From positions 37,456,795 through 37,520,794 of the forward strand of contig OZ024730.1 in the NCBI GenBank assembly GCA_964016875.1: DNA of 64,000 nucleotides, in the 5' to 3' direction. This stretch comes from Fallopia convolvulus. Taxonomy: Eukaryota > Streptophyta > Magnoliopsida > Caryophyllales > Polygonaceae. The notes under the pieces were generated by a model. That model worked only from the letters and a program-made list of their open reading frames with translations. It did no database searches and was not told the origin of the DNA. Every line of letters starts with the position of its first letter. The stretch's first letter is position 1. Of this stretch, positions 34,331 to 47,125 are shown in pieces. A program made the position numbers and the translations under genes.

Positions 34331-35962
34331 CTACAGTCCACTGTCAAATTAGTTCCAAAAAATGTCCAAACAATTAGGAAATATCCATTAAGACTGAAAA
34401 AAGAAAAATGGAAGAACACGGAAAAGGAAAGAAACGCCACAAGCACATGTCCACTACAGCTACCCAGTGTATCTCCAAAAAGCAGGGTCTGGGGGGTCGA
34501 TTTGCACGCACCCGTACACCGAGCAAGTCAAGAGCGTGTTTTCGAAAAACAAAAACTGTTTTATCTTAGAAATACACGGTAATTCACTGTATTGCTTTTT
34601 TCTTCTTTTCCAACAACAGATTATTTCCAATTAGTCTTTACCTACCATCTTGCTCATACAATAAGTAACCACTATTTTGCATAAGCGCATAGAAGAAATG
34701 GTAAATCAGTGACCCCTTTTATAATTGAAGGCTGGTGATAGAAAGATTCAGGCTTGAAATTCCACTTCACATTAGAATTTTTAATACAGTACTCACTCAA
34801 ATTAGCAGAAGTAATAGAGTTCACTGCAACACCAATACAGCAGCACCACTTGTACACTTCAAAAGATAACTTCAATTACAAAGGCCTAAACATTGGTTGA
34901 AATGAAAGAAAAATGTTCAAATAAAGAGTAGCTGGACGAAAAGACTAAGCATGGGAATCACCAGACCACTGTCACCACTCCTCCATTTTGCATTCCCTAT
35001 TCCTGGACGTACCCCACGTATCAACAAAACCTAACTCGCTCCTTCATCCTCATGTCTGTTCCTCATCAAAGGAGCCAGCCAGAAAGAGGACTGGTGAATG
35101 ATTGTAGACAGAGAAAACAGACAGCAATGGGAAGAGAAAACCCTAATCTAATTTCCAGAACCTAGCCAAACAACCATTTTCAGGAATGGATGAGTTCAGT
35201 TTCTAGATCACGAAAAAAGAAAAGAAAAAAAGAAATAGAGCTGACTATATATAGATCTTTGCCTAATTGATGACTCTTTATAGCAACCTCTGTTGCAGCC
35301 AACAAAAGTTCTAAATCCTTCACAAAATTAAGTACAACAACAACAACATTGACCTAGTGAAACTCCCCTTACGGGAAATTTGGGTGGTCAAGATGGGGCT
35401 GGCTTAACACAAAGGGGAGCGCCCAAAAGACCCGACGGGACCACAGAACATAGGTAGAAAACAAGGCAACCAAAAGCAAAGCCGAAACATCACAAAATTA
35501 ATTACACCTGAAAAAAGATCAATATGAAATACTCCAAAAAATTGCATGTTCAACATAAGAGCTATACAGTTGGGGTTTTTGTTAACATTTTACTCTCTAC
35601 TTAGCATGGCTAAGAGGTCCACAAATTCTTCTTCTCTACAAGCTCTACAAGAATACAAGAACAAGGAATAAGGGGTAAAAACAGAAGAAACAATAATTAA
35701 AAAAAAAAAAAACACAATTCATTAGAAGTGCAGAGTTCGGCAGCCATCTGAAACACATTTCAATCTCACAATTCATGACACAAAACAGAAATTTCTAAGC
35801 AACTGTATAAGAGAATAAGCCAATCAAATCCAGTTCAGCTAAATGACGTATCCACACAAACTAGGCGGCCTATTTCAGATAAGCAAATCCACTATCTTGT
35901 AAGCGGAAGTAGCACACAACAAACTTTAGAATACGCAAGAGAAATCAAGAGAGAAAGATCAC
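34331..35962 (-). other. 5'-UTR intron of VIP5
   Basis: On the minus strand the donor GAG|GTGATC is at 35963/35962 and the acceptor CTGTAG at 34332-34331, three bases before the ATG. The intron is 1,632 bp and holds a SINE-like insert. The exon upstream lies in the CT-rich block near 36110. Transcript evidence would be needed to confirm it. Confidence 0.6.
35335..35475 (-). mobile_element. SINE-like retroposon in the VIP5 5' intron
   Basis: On the minus strand it reads cgggtcttttgggcgctccc...gccccatcttgaccacccaaatt...ggggagtttcactaggtcaatgttgttgttgttg. The body matches the insert in the 14-3-3 intron, and the TTG-repeat tail is that of TS-type plant SINEs. Confidence 0.55.
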
Positions 35963-36130
35963 CTCGGAGTTAGGAAAGGGGTTTAGGGTTTTAGCGGTGC
36001 CAGCAAAACATGAGTAATAGCTATGAGCGGATGTATAGCTCTTTGTTAAAACGACGTTGTTAACGAGGCAGAAGAGACGACGGCTAGAAACTACTAAACG
36101 CGCGCGGCGTCTCTCTCTCTGTTCTTTGGC

Positions 36131-37250
36131 AGGGATATTTCTGCTCCAACTTAAAGAATGTTTGCAAAAATACAATCTATCAAATTGTAAATTATACAGT
36201 ATTTTTTTTTGGCTTTTTTGCAATAATAAAATTTGAGCTTGGTTCATTTAAATGTTCACCAAGCTCGAACTTATTCGCGGGCGAGAGACAAATTCTTTAA
36301 CAACTCAATTATACAAGCAAATGAAAATAAAATTTAAACTATGTGGTTTAAAAAACATGACCAAAACCATGTAATTTAACATAAACTATATATTGTATAT
36401 AATATATGTGGTAGAGTTTATTCATGAACGTATAATCTAGCTAGTTTTTTATGAGTGTATAATCGAGTTTGTTCATGGGCATATAATTGAGTTTACTCAT
36501 GAACAAACAAGCCGAGTTATCTTGTGCTCAAGCTCGGTTCATTTATCTTTCAAGCCTTAAAATTGCATTCAAGCTCGGCTCATTTACAAACCGAGCTGAG
36601 CACAAACGATTAACCGAGCCGAACACAAAATTTCTCATAAACGGCTTTGTTCATTTACAACCCTACCGTTGAACATCCCTACCTAGAATGCACAACCGAA
36701 TAAGATGAAAATACATAATTATTAGTAAAAATATGTACACTCATTTGAAAAAGGTCATACACAATCAATAATGTGAAAAGATACAAAAAGATACAGAGAT
36801 ATGAATGCACAATCATATAAGATGCAAATGCACAATCGATCGTTCAATTTTTCATCCTTTAAGCTAAAAAATTCACACGCACACAATCTGAGCCTATGAT
36901 CTACTCGAAACGAATGAGTGAAATTCTCTCATTTCTATCCATAATTTCCATTTACATGATTCATTTTATAACTTTAACTTAGTTATTATCTAGTTATCTC
37001 ACTTCAACTTCAACTAATTAAGCAACTTATATGACCAAACAAACCCATACTCTCAATACACAACATAAATCAAAAAAATAAAATTAACTGTGTTACAACT
37101 GAACTTTCGATTTCAGTGAAACTCTTCCCATCAAATTATTTGACAGAACAAAAATCCATATTTCAGGATAAATGGAAATTTTGAAATCAAACTAGATTTT
37201 ACTACTCAGATTACAAAGTAAAAACATCAAAAACAAACCATGAGATTATT
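36131..37250. other. Intergenic DNA with a cgagctcggtt-rich repeat
   Basis: 36240-36665 contains alternating motifs such as caagctcggttcattta, aaccgagctgagcac and gtttactcatgaacaaac. This is a pattern of direct and inverted short repeats seen in non-autonomous plant DNA elements ending acaaccctac. Clear ends or duplications were not found. 36670-37250 is AT-rich and featureless. Confidence 0.4.
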
Positions 37251-37464
37251 ATCCCATCAACATAAACGGTAAGCCAAGATCACATAACATTAATAACCCC
37301 ACATTCAGCTTTTCACTTAAACAGGACACTACAGAGCTGACGTGGGTCAAAAATCTAAAGCTTTAAGAAAACACAATTCCTGGAGCAGTACAGAAATAAA
37401 GCAAAGCAACAACCATAACCTATAAAAGGACATGCATCAGGAAAATTCTCTTAATGGAAAAATC

Positions 37465-40400
37465 TCAGTTGCCAGATTGACGAAGCTCCGGACGGACAAA
37501 GTCAGCATCAGCGGTGACAGAAATGTCAAGGGTTGGTCTGAGCTGAGCACACACTTCAATGGCTCCGTGAACCGGGTCAGACAGGAAGTTGCTGATGAGG
37601 TCCTGGTTAATCGGTGCATTCTTGTCCACTGCCACCAAGGCCTGTTGGGTTATGATGTAGTCGAACCGTGGGGCCCACTTCCTGGATCCAAGCCTTGCTG
37701 TGGTCGAACAGTTGTCAACCATGAATGAGACGCCACGTGCGTGCATGAATGGGTTCAACGAGTCAACCGATTCAATCACACTCTCGTTGATGATCTCTGA
37801 GTACGAGTGTCCCTTCTTTCTCAGCACCTCAATCTGGATGATCAATAATATAAGTGAACACATCAGTGGGCCACTCTTTTTTCTCTTCTCCAGAAATGGA
37901 ATCAAAAGAAGTGCTTATGAAAGAAGCTATCTCAAATAATTTAGCAACGATTTTTCTAATTTAGAAAGATTCTATTAGGTTTTACATTTTTTAGGAATTA
38001 AAGTTTTTTTATAGGTTAAGATTTAGGGTGATAGTGGGTAATGTTTCTAAAAACAGGATAAGCCCTAAGAGCATAGGTTAGAAAGACCGAAATAAGAAAT
38101 TGAAAAAGCTTAACATTCAGTGCGATAAAAGTGTTGTTACCTGGGCCATCATACAAGCAACAAAGACACCAGCAGTGAAGGGATATAGAGGACCAAGATC
38201 ACCAGCTGGCCTTGTGCTTCTAACACGTTCACCGACCTTCCACATTCTAGTCTGATCTATTTTGCCCATAGGGAAAGATGGAAGCCCTTCCTTTTCCTGC
38301 AAATGTAGATATGCATTAGGAACTCTTTTTGGAAGAAAATAAAGATGCATTAGGAACAGATAGAGGGATCAAAGAAATCCAAATCCCCCCAGCAAACAGA
38401 GAATTACGTAGAAACGGCGTCCAGCCAAGACAACACTACGAATTTCACTACCACTGGCTACGTCTTCATAGCATTCATACAAGATGTCCATGCAAGGGTA
38501 GAAAGCGGCGCTATATGCAGCCTCAAATTCCTTCTTTCCTTGTTCTGACAAAGCATTGTATACAGCCAGCATTCCCTGTTGGTTTGATACACCTCTTATT
38601 AGTACATTACATGTGCATGCTAATCAGTAATTACATGCAGATGAAATTTAGACAACTGGATTTCAAAACCAACCTTAGTAGAAATGGTCTTTGAAATAGT
38701 TCCTGTTATGCTCTCAACAGTATTCTTGTAGGCAAGATCTTCATCCATTCCGTTTTCAGTGTATCTTCTAAACAAGGACTCGACAATTCCATGAACAGCA
38801 CCAAGCAGAATGCCTACAGTAAACCAATTAATGAATCCCAACTCCCAAGTGTTGAAGAGGGAAACAAAATGAAGCATGAGTTAGCATCATCGAGAAAGCC
38901 AAACCTACCTCTCTCCCCAAAGATGTCACTTTTGTACTCTGACTCCAAGGTAGTGGCAAATGTGAAAGGAGAGCCAAGGGCAACTGACCACCCAAGTGCA
39001 ACATCAGTTGCTCTTCCATCAACATCCTACATTTATGATAAAAATTAGTTTTAAGGTAAGGTATTAGTTTCAAGGTAAGTAAGGTAAATGTAACTGGAAA
39101 AGTGAAATCCTATAAAGATGAGTTATGATAACATAGAATAGAACCTGGTGGACAGCAAAACTAGCGTTGATCCCAGCTCCATTGATCTCTTTACCCTGTA
39201 CATACAGCCTCCTCACTGAAGGACCCATGCCCTTGGGGCATACAGCAACAACACTGATGTTTTTGGGGAAATCCTGTCCAATTGACTGTAAATGGCCGAG
39301 CAGGAAACCATGGGACAATCCCAAGATGCTGTTTGGCTTCATGTGGGAGAATATCTTTTCGTAACTATCAGCCTGAAACATAGCAAAAGAAGAAGAATAG
39401 GAAAAAAAAGTGTTATTGAGTACAATACCAATGGAATGAGACCCTGATACAGAAGCACCAACTTAGAAAAATTAGAAACTTAAGCTCTTTTACATATTGA
39501 TGATGATGAATGAGAAATACCTAGGACTGACAAGAACAGAAGAGTAAGATACCAACCTGGGCAGCATCTGAGATCAATAACATAACAAGGTCACTAGAAG
39601 AAATAGTTTCCCAAATGTCACCCAAAGTCCCACTCTCTTCTGTGAATCCAGCAGCACGGGCCTCAGCAATAGAGCTAGATCCCTTGCGCAGACCAATCTG
39701 CACCATAAGAAAAAAGCTTTCAGAAGCCACATCAGAAAATTTAGGAACAAAAAGCAAACTCGAGGAAATGCCGATTGAACTCCAGGAATAGTATGTTTCA
39801 CCTTCACCACAATATCTGAGTTGATCTCAGCCAATGAATCCCTTAGGTTCTGGGCTTGAGCAGGACCCTGTTCAGAAAAAAAACTTTAGTTATGAGTATC
39901 AACATCACGAACCATATTGTTCAATGAAATACAAATATACAATACATAGCATAACAGTGAGGGGAATGCAACGACCCCTTATAAAATAGAACGCTGTGGC
40001 TATAGAAAGATTAAGGCTTGCAGATCCACTCGTTAAGAGCTCACATTCTACTCTCACTGTAGCCCATAGTTAATGAGCCATATTTCAGATAGCTAGCTTC
40101 TCAATAGATTTCTCAATACAGTACTTGCTCAAATCACAATTTATTGCTCGTAGATCATAATGAAGAGGAAACTAACACGCAGTTCAATACAAGAACAAAA
40201 ATCTTAACTACAAGTCTATAACCTATATAGTAACCCCAACTACTACAATAAGCATACAACCAAGCTCGTGTAATTACATACAGACAGACCTCTGGTAATC
40301 AAAAATACACAGCTCCAGTTAATATGCAGAATACAAGGGGGAATCACTGAAACCATAATCTTAATGCAGTAAGCTCCGAATCAGATAAGACTATAAGAGG

Positions 40401-40908
40401 TTCTCACCTGGGATCCCCAACCAATAACTCCAATCTGCTTAATTCCCTTGAATGCATCTGGCAAGAGAGGATACAAATTCCTCCCTCCTCTCACAATATA
40501 CTATTGATAATCAAATGGGAATAAGAACAACAAAAAATTATTTCAAACATCATGAAAAAGAAAAGTTAACTATAGAAGAAGAAAATCAAAGCAGTGAAAT
40601 GAATTGAGAGAGACCTCGTCGTGGCCTGCAAGGCTGACTTTCTCCTTCTGAAACACGGAGGTCTCAAAATCGAGAGTGGTGGCGGGCTTGATGGAGGGCA
40701 TGGAGACCATGCGAGCGGAGAGAGCGGATCCTCCGCCATTGTTGGCGGGAAGTGCACGAGTAATCAAAGGCCTCAATGTCTTAGCAGACGTCGCCAGAAA
40801 CCCTAGATTGAGGGACGATGGTTTAACAGACGAAGACTTGAGGGCTTTGGAAGCCACAGAAGCCCCCGAAATGGCAGTTGACGCTGCTGAAGCCGATGCC
40901 GCCGCCAT
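37465..40908 (-). CDS. Ketol-acid reductoisomerase (acetohydroxy-acid reductoisomerase), chloroplastic
   Basis: KARI catalyses the Mg2+- and NADPH-dependent isomerisation and reduction of acetolactate or acetohydroxybutyrate, the second common step of valine, leucine and isoleucine synthesis. Ten exons on the minus strand: 40908-40615, 40500-40408, 39867-39802, 39697-39557, 39372-39145, 39026-38909, 38813-38674, 38575-38408, 38296-38141, 37833-37465. They give 590 residues. The first 70 or so residues are a Ser/Ala-rich chloroplast transit peptide. The NADPH-binding loop is GVIGWGSQ/GPAQAQNLR. CPKGMGP, NASFAVHQD and the metal-binding acidic segments VDGRATDVALGWS and SDIFGERGILLGAVHGIVE are intact. 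The length fits the long (class II) plant enzyme (about 590-595). No disruption was seen. Confidence 0.97.
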
Positions 40909-40983
40909 GGATGAGCTTAAAGTAAGAGAGAGAAGGGGATTTTGAGAGGGGGCGAGGGTTTGTGGCGGCAGAGGCGAGAGAAG

Positions 40984-40991
40984 TATATAAA
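40984..40991 (-). promoter_or_regulatory. Candidate TATA box of the KARI gene
   Basis: On the minus strand the sequence is TTTATATA, about 75-80 bp upstream of the start codon at 40908. This would place transcription start near 40955 and leave a short 5' UTR. Confidence 0.5.
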
Positions 40992-41040
40992 GGAAGCCGC
41001 ACACTCACTTGAAACAAACTCTGAGAAACAAGGGCCCACC

Positions 41041-41616
41041 GGGATAGGGTTCGCTGTAAACAGTTCAATTTATAATGTACACACACTACATTAATGGTAG
41101 TGGTAGTGGTAATGGTAATTTTAACCATACCCGACGGGCGACGGATACAAGATAAAATCAATTGAAAAAAAGTGAACAACTTTAAAAAAACGGGTGAAAA
41201 TTGTTGATGGGTGTACAAACTGCAAGGTATGACTCGTAGGATGTGTCGTGTGCGGGTGAGGGTAAGTGTGTGGGTAGTCACTTAACTCGACTTAAAAAAT
41301 CATCGACCTGATTCGAGCATCGACATACTCGAATTGTAGGAATTTCTATCGCACATCGAAAATTATGGTAATAAACTTACCTAATAAAGGTTGTAAATAA
41401 GTTCAAGTCTTGCCCTGGGTTGTGCAAGTTTTTGGTTCGGGTCGAGTTGTGGAAGCAGTCTTGCCCCAATGATAGCACTCAGTTTGGGATCCGTCTCGTA
41501 TGTGTCACAAGCATTGAGATCATGAGGTTGAGAGCACCACGATGTGCCTCCTAGCGTCGGAATAAGGCGCGGAAGTGGATTGGTGGAGGAAAGTCGTCTA
41601 CAGAGGTGGCACCAGG
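41041..41616. other. Upstream of KARI, no gene recognised
   Basis: Contains a run of ggtagtggtaatgg repeats at 41094-41115 and otherwise unassigned sequence up to the solo LTR. Confidence 0.45.
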
Positions 41617-44600
41617 TGTAACACCCCTATTTTGCAACGATGGGTATTACCGCCAGTGACCTCGGACTTTACCGTCCAAAGTCACCAAAGGCTTTAAATA
41701 ATTAATTGAGAATATAATTAAAGAAGAAATGACTAAAAGCGGAATTTTATTCATTGATAAGAACATTCGTTTATTACATTGAGAGTCGTTTTACAAATGA
41801 TGTAGTAGCGGAAAGTAAAGCCCATTTAAAAAGGGTTGAAAAGACGTATTTAAAAATACAAATATGTTTCTCCAAGACAACTCATATGATGATGATTTGC
41901 TTGGTTAAAATAGAAGAGTCGGTGCACTATCTTCGGAATGCTTTGCTCTTATGAAAATTCCTTCCTTCCTACAACGTCGTCTTGCCTTGACCTTCTATCC
42001 TTGCATATGCTTCTCGAACCTTTTAGACTTTGTCTTCAAAGCTTCGGTGTGAACTTCATAGAGTCTGGCATTTGTCGCAAATGGCGAGAAATACGAGGCA
42101 AAAATACGAAAATAGTGGAATTAGTCTAAGGAGACTAAGCAAGTGAGAATGGAAATTCTCAAGGGTAATATGGTAATTTATTTATTGAGAGAGATTAACG
42201 GGAAGTGTTTGAGATGTAGAAATTTCATGTGGAGCTTTAAGGACAGAATTGAGTAACTCTTGAGATGAGATAACTCTTAAAACGAAATGAAGAACTACGA
42301 GATTGTAGACTTCTTAGAGTAGAAGGTATGTTGGGAACATTATTAATTCATACAAGTTTTGAAAACCTCTCGCGCCCTTGTCGGACCTCAACCAACCTCA
42401 TCTTATTCGGTGCTCCAGATCAGGGAGGTGGCCCGAAGGCGCTTAAGTACCAAACCCACCTTGACAAGCCCGAATAAACATTAAGATTGAAAAGACGATC
42501 ATTTCAAGAATCAAGAGTCGGGTGGTCTTCCAAGCAAGCTGTACTATTCTGACCCGGTTTTAGTTTCTTTTAATTGTGCTTTGGCACTTATCTTATGTCA
42601 TGATAAAACTTTCACTTATGTTAATGGATTTTAAGAGTGTGGGGGGCATGAATGGGCCCGAGTCCACTTATGGGAACGAAGTTCCGGCACCTAGCTAGGG
42701 TGCGCACCTCCCTCCTCCGAACGGGAGCAGATAGTGGATCATGATCCTTAAAGTCGCGGAATTTAGGTGTGATGCCATATGACTTAGTAGGTTATATAGA
42801 GGTGTTAGGTTAATCCCGCACCCCTTACTATTTCATCCAAACCGATCTCGAAAAGAGATCTTAAACAAACAAGGTCACAAACAGGACTAGCGTAATAGTC
42901 CTATCGAATATTAAATAGCGTAATAACGATAACAAATGGGTCATTATTTCTAACAATCGATATTCCTAGATTCGTTTATTATTAGCAAACAAGTTGTTCC
43001 CAACATCGAGAAATTTCACGGAAACGAAATGTCGAGGCTACAAGGAGAAATTTCACTTGCCTTAGCTTAGCGAGCGTTTACGATTGAATGAATGGAAATT
43101 AATGCCTTAGTCGCAACAAATACTCGACCTAACGATACGATAGATACGAGCGAACTTTAATAAGAATTTATTTAATTCTTCTATAGTTTTAAATATCTCT
43201 TATATCCTTTTATAAGAGAACTAATTCTAAATTATTATAATAATAATTTAGGTGGATGTGATAAAATAATAATATTCCTTATTATTATTTCTTAATTGTA
43301 ATATCCCAAGTATTTTTTATAAAATCTTTACTTTATGTTAAGTGTTTTACGATTTTAAAAATGAAGAAATAATATTAATTAAATTATTAAATCCTCATAA
43401 ATCTTAAGTTAATATCTTATTAAAGTAATAATAACCTTTTTATTTACTTATGGTCACAAACAATATTTTCTTAATATTATTAAATAATTTTTTTATTTAT
43501 TGCATGCAAGGTGATAAATTATATAAAGTCCATTAAAAATATATTTTTCTTATTATCTACATTCCAAATTAATTATTAAAATCACTCTTATGATATAGAA
43601 AGTCCATAATGCCCTTATCATATTATATCTTTATCCTTCTTTATATATATATATATATATATATATCTTTTATTCCATATTTAAATCATAAAATATATCT
43701 TAAGACTAATATATCTTACCAACATATTTTTAAATTTATCATATGCTCTTTAAAAAGGCATGCAATAACTTTTATATTATAAAAAAGGTCTTAAGATATA
43801 TTTTCTAATACTTGTTCTAGCTCTTATTATATATAGTAAGTTTCAATAATGTACTCATAATATTTATATCATGCTGTCCATGTAGATAAATTAATGATAC
43901 AAAACCCATTCTTTTATTTAAAAGGATAACTATGTCTATTGGGATTTATTTTATAAAATTAACATGGATAGTATTTTTTATATTTATGCACAAGGGAAAA
44001 AATAGTAAAAAGAGTTTATTTTGTTTAACAACCTAGATTCTCCTCATTATTTAAATTAATATGTTGTTACGCTAAAATCTGATAATATAAATTTAAAGGT
44101 GTTAAATTCATGAAAGGCAAGGATTTTATTTAATTAAAATACAAATAAATTAGAAATAAATGGACTTTTTATTTCTACAGGATGTAAGCTTCTATAACAC
44201 ATGGCAACAGGGGAGAAGCCAAGGGGGAGGCGGCACACCAACAAGGGGCGGCACACCAGGCCGACGGTGGTTCAGCGTTCCTTCGAGGGCGGCGCGCAGC
44301 TAGGGAGGGCGGTCCAAGGTGGTCCGGTGGTGGCCCAGGGTGAAGAACTAGGGTTTTTAATGGTGTTTGTGAAAAAATCAACAAGTAAAAGAGCTTCTCT
44401 TAGGCTGATTTTTGCTTGGTTTGAAATAGAAATTGTGAAGAGAGTAAGAGAGGATGAAGGTGTGAGTAATGGAGTAAATTTCCAGCCCTTTAAATAAAGA
44501 AAAATGTGCTTCTCTTGATCCTCTATTAATGGAGTTGACCAATCTAGGAGAAGGAAGAAGGAGGGGATTGGTGGGGGTTGTGTTTCTTTCAACATGACAT

Positions 44601-45246
44601 GGGATGACGGTGGTGTAGGTGATTGAAGGAAGCAATCATGGCAATTGGAAGAGAGAAGAAGGGCGTTCAATAGATGTATGTCAATCAAAATTGACATGTT
44701 TGATGTTCAATTTGGGGAAGAAGAAGAAAGGAGAGTATAAAATTAAAAACATTACTTAATAGGTAGTCAAGTTACAATAGTCTAGCGAATTTGAGTATGT
44801 GTGTGTTTATGGGAAGGGTGCAAGAGGTCTCGGGTTTGAGTCCCCTTATTGTCACTCTTTTATTTTACCTTGTTTGTTATTTTTGCTTACTTCAGTTACT
44901 TGTAAATTGTAATTATGGCATTAAATAAAATCCGAAAATATTATGATTTATATTTGTTTGAAAATTTATTTGCCACTTTAATAATCCTTTATAACATTTT
45001 TTATAATTCATTAAGAAATTTATAAAAAAATTTAAACTCTCTATTTAAGAGAAAAAAATATTTAAATGCATACCCGATTTGCTTATTATATTTAATTAAA
45101 TTCTTAATTGTCATTGTAGTAAATTTTTATAACCTTTTATAATATAATATGAAATTATAAAGATTATTAAATTCTTTATTTTAGAGAAAAAAAATTATTA
45201 GAATAAATACTCGTTTTATTATATTTAGAATTTAGCGGATATTACA
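41617..45246. mobile_element. Solo LTR of a Ty3/gypsy-type retrotransposon
   Basis: A 3,630-bp unit starts tgtaacacccctattttgca and ends tagcggatattaca, the TGTAAC...TTACA ends of large plant gypsy LTRs. The flanks ccagg (41612-41616) and ccaag (45247-45251) agree in four of five bases, fitting an aged 5-bp duplication. There is no internal gag/pol, polypurine tract or second LTR, so it is best read as a recombination product. A short GC-rich stretch at 44200-44345 opens frames in both directions but has no domain. Around 44832-44860 a tRNA B-box-like gggtttgagtcccc occurs. Assignment to the Tekay lineage is only suggested by size and ends. Confidence 0.65.
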
Positions 45247-45450
45247 CCAAGGATAGTGTTCACTTACAACTCCAATAACGGTGTCGCAAACAAGGTTGGC
45301 AATTATAAAGATTATTAAATTCTTTATTATAGAGAAAAAAAAATTATTGGAATAAATACCCGTTTTATTATATTTAGAATTTAGCGGATATTACACCAAG
45401 GATGGTGTTCGCTTGCAACTCCAATAATGGTGTCGCAAACAAGGTTGGCA
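45154..45450. repeat. Tandem duplication, 148-bp unit, across the LTR 3' border
   Basis: Unit 1 (45154-45301) and unit 2 (45302-45450) begin attataaagattattaaatt and end caaacaaggttggca with a few substitutions between them. Each unit contains the last ~93 bp of the LTR plus ~55 bp of flanking DNA, so the duplication happened after insertion. Confidence 0.9.
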
Positions 45451-45945
45451 TGGGGCACCGTGGGTGTCGCGCAAGGATAGGTTTTGGCTTGGCCGAAGGG
45501 TACTAGAGTGAACGGCGATGGAGGGGATTGAGAAGTAAGACACCGTGAAGGGGGATTGAGAAGTCAGACTTTGTTTGGGTGAAGTTCAAAAGTACAATGA
45601 GGAAAAGATCTCTATTCGAATTATGCTCAAATCAAACATGAAAATGCAAATGCGTCTTACAAGGAGTATAAATATGAAATGGAAACAAGACCTAATGGGC
45701 TAGTAGGAGTAACATACTCCATGCACAAGCCTAGGCCTAAAACAACACAATAATAATTATAACAATTAATCCAAATAAATGCATAAATGTGACAATAATA
45801 ATAATAATAATATAAGATAAAAGATAGGCATCAAAGGTGGCGAGGCGCACTAAGCGCGCCGATGTGTGCCATAAAAGGGTCACTCGGATGCGGTGTCGAG
45901 TGTCGATGCACACTTGTTTCATTCATCATCGTTAAACCAAGCGCA
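45451..45945. other. Unassigned spacer
   Basis: Mixed sequence with an aataataat run at 45793-45812. No coding or RNA feature was recognised; it may be LTR-derived. Confidence 0.35.
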
Positions 45946-46725
45946 TAAAATTTTCTTCTTTAGAATGCACAAGTGTGCCCTTACCTACGTACTCACAACT
46001 TGTTCCAATTTATTGATGGAACCAAGCGTTCCCCCACCTCCCTTCATAGATGGAAACACAAATCCCAAAGTGTGCTGAATGGACAACCAAAGATCAACTA
46101 GTAGTAGCAATCCTTACCTCTTCTCTCATAGAAGTTGTCTTGGTCCATATTCTCGAGTGTATTGGGGTTGCATGGATCTGGTCGCATCTTCACAAACTCT
46201 TTCTAGAATAATCTAGGACACGAGTAGTCCATAACCGACTCCAACTCTCCATATTGAAGAAGGGCTTCTCCATCAAAACTACAAAACTAAAGGTCTCGTC
46301 AGTGCCATTCAAGTTGATAGACAAGTAATTTTTGACATCGAGTTCGTTTTTTTATCTTCTTGCGGGTCTTGGTGACAACTACAATTCTATGGCGACCTCA
46401 CTCTCTGCTCAACCAATCCTATTGTCACCCAACCAAGTTCTCTCACACCTCCTTGTGGACAAATAGCTCCTCTCCCATTAAGCCCCTTCCAATCCACCAC
46501 TCTCTGTGAATACCACGACCACTCTACCTTATGTCGAAGCCAAGAATACTGAAAATCAAGGCAAGGGAAGCTTTCGAGGTTGAGGCGACTTCTCTAGGAA
46601 GCGGCGGCTGCAACAACTTCAACAATGGCTACAACTTCTCTAGGGCACTAAATAGCTAGTTGACATGTTTATCAAGTTTTTTCTCAACTAGGGCATACCG
46701 TGTTGGTGATTTGTGAAAGTCATCG
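45946..46725 (+). pseudogene. Decayed copia gag fragment
   Basis: In changing plus-strand frames one can read AEWTTKDQLVVAILTSSLIE, VVLVHILECIGVAWIWSHLH, LFLE-stop-SRTRVVHNRLQLSILKKG, YLLAGLGDNYNSMATSLSAQ, LLSPNQVLSHLLVDK and HVYQVFSQLGHTVLVICESH. These follow the order of a Ty1/copia gag polyprotein: W..D..I...L..SL...VL, L...F...SR.R...L...L...KKG, the YLL.GLG..YN segment, the EV...LL..E segment and a zinc-knuckle relic. Several stops are present and no pol follows. Confidence 0.7.
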
Positions 46726-47125
46726 GTCCCTTTTGTGTGCTTGTGGCGAGAAAGAATCATATAAGGACGTTTATTGGGAAGCTCAGTCTATGTGATAGCT
46801 CATGAAGTATTTTAGAAGAAAGAAGAAGAAGATAAGTGACCATATGGAAGGGTAGCTAAGTATGACTTCGAGGCGTGCGCCTACGCCTACGCACCAGCAA
46901 CCTCAAGTGTCGGATGCTTGCATAGCGTGGCACATGCACAAAGCTTGGTAATGGCGTGGCTATGCTTAGACAGTGGCGTGCTTAGTTCTAGCAATGGCAC
47001 GCATTTGTCTTGGCAACTGCTAGATCGGGTTTTGGTGCACCTATGCCTTGTCATAAAGCGCCAGGTACTCGTCATGAAGCTCAACCAAGCTAGGCATGTG
47101 GAACCTTATTGCTTGTTGTGGTGGT
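46726..47125. other. Unassigned sequence
   Basis: No recognisable coding feature. A tggcgtg/tagcgtggc-rich stretch at 46920-47000 looks locally repetitive. Confidence 0.35.

Noticed and set aside
44201..44697. Open frames of about 100-140 codons inside the solo LTR
   Set aside because: GC-rich LTR segment open on both strands, without a recognisable domain.
44832..44860. Possible tRNA gene (B-box-like gggtttgagtcccc)
   Set aside because: No matching A box at the right distance and no cloverleaf could be drawn; kept only as an LTR motif.
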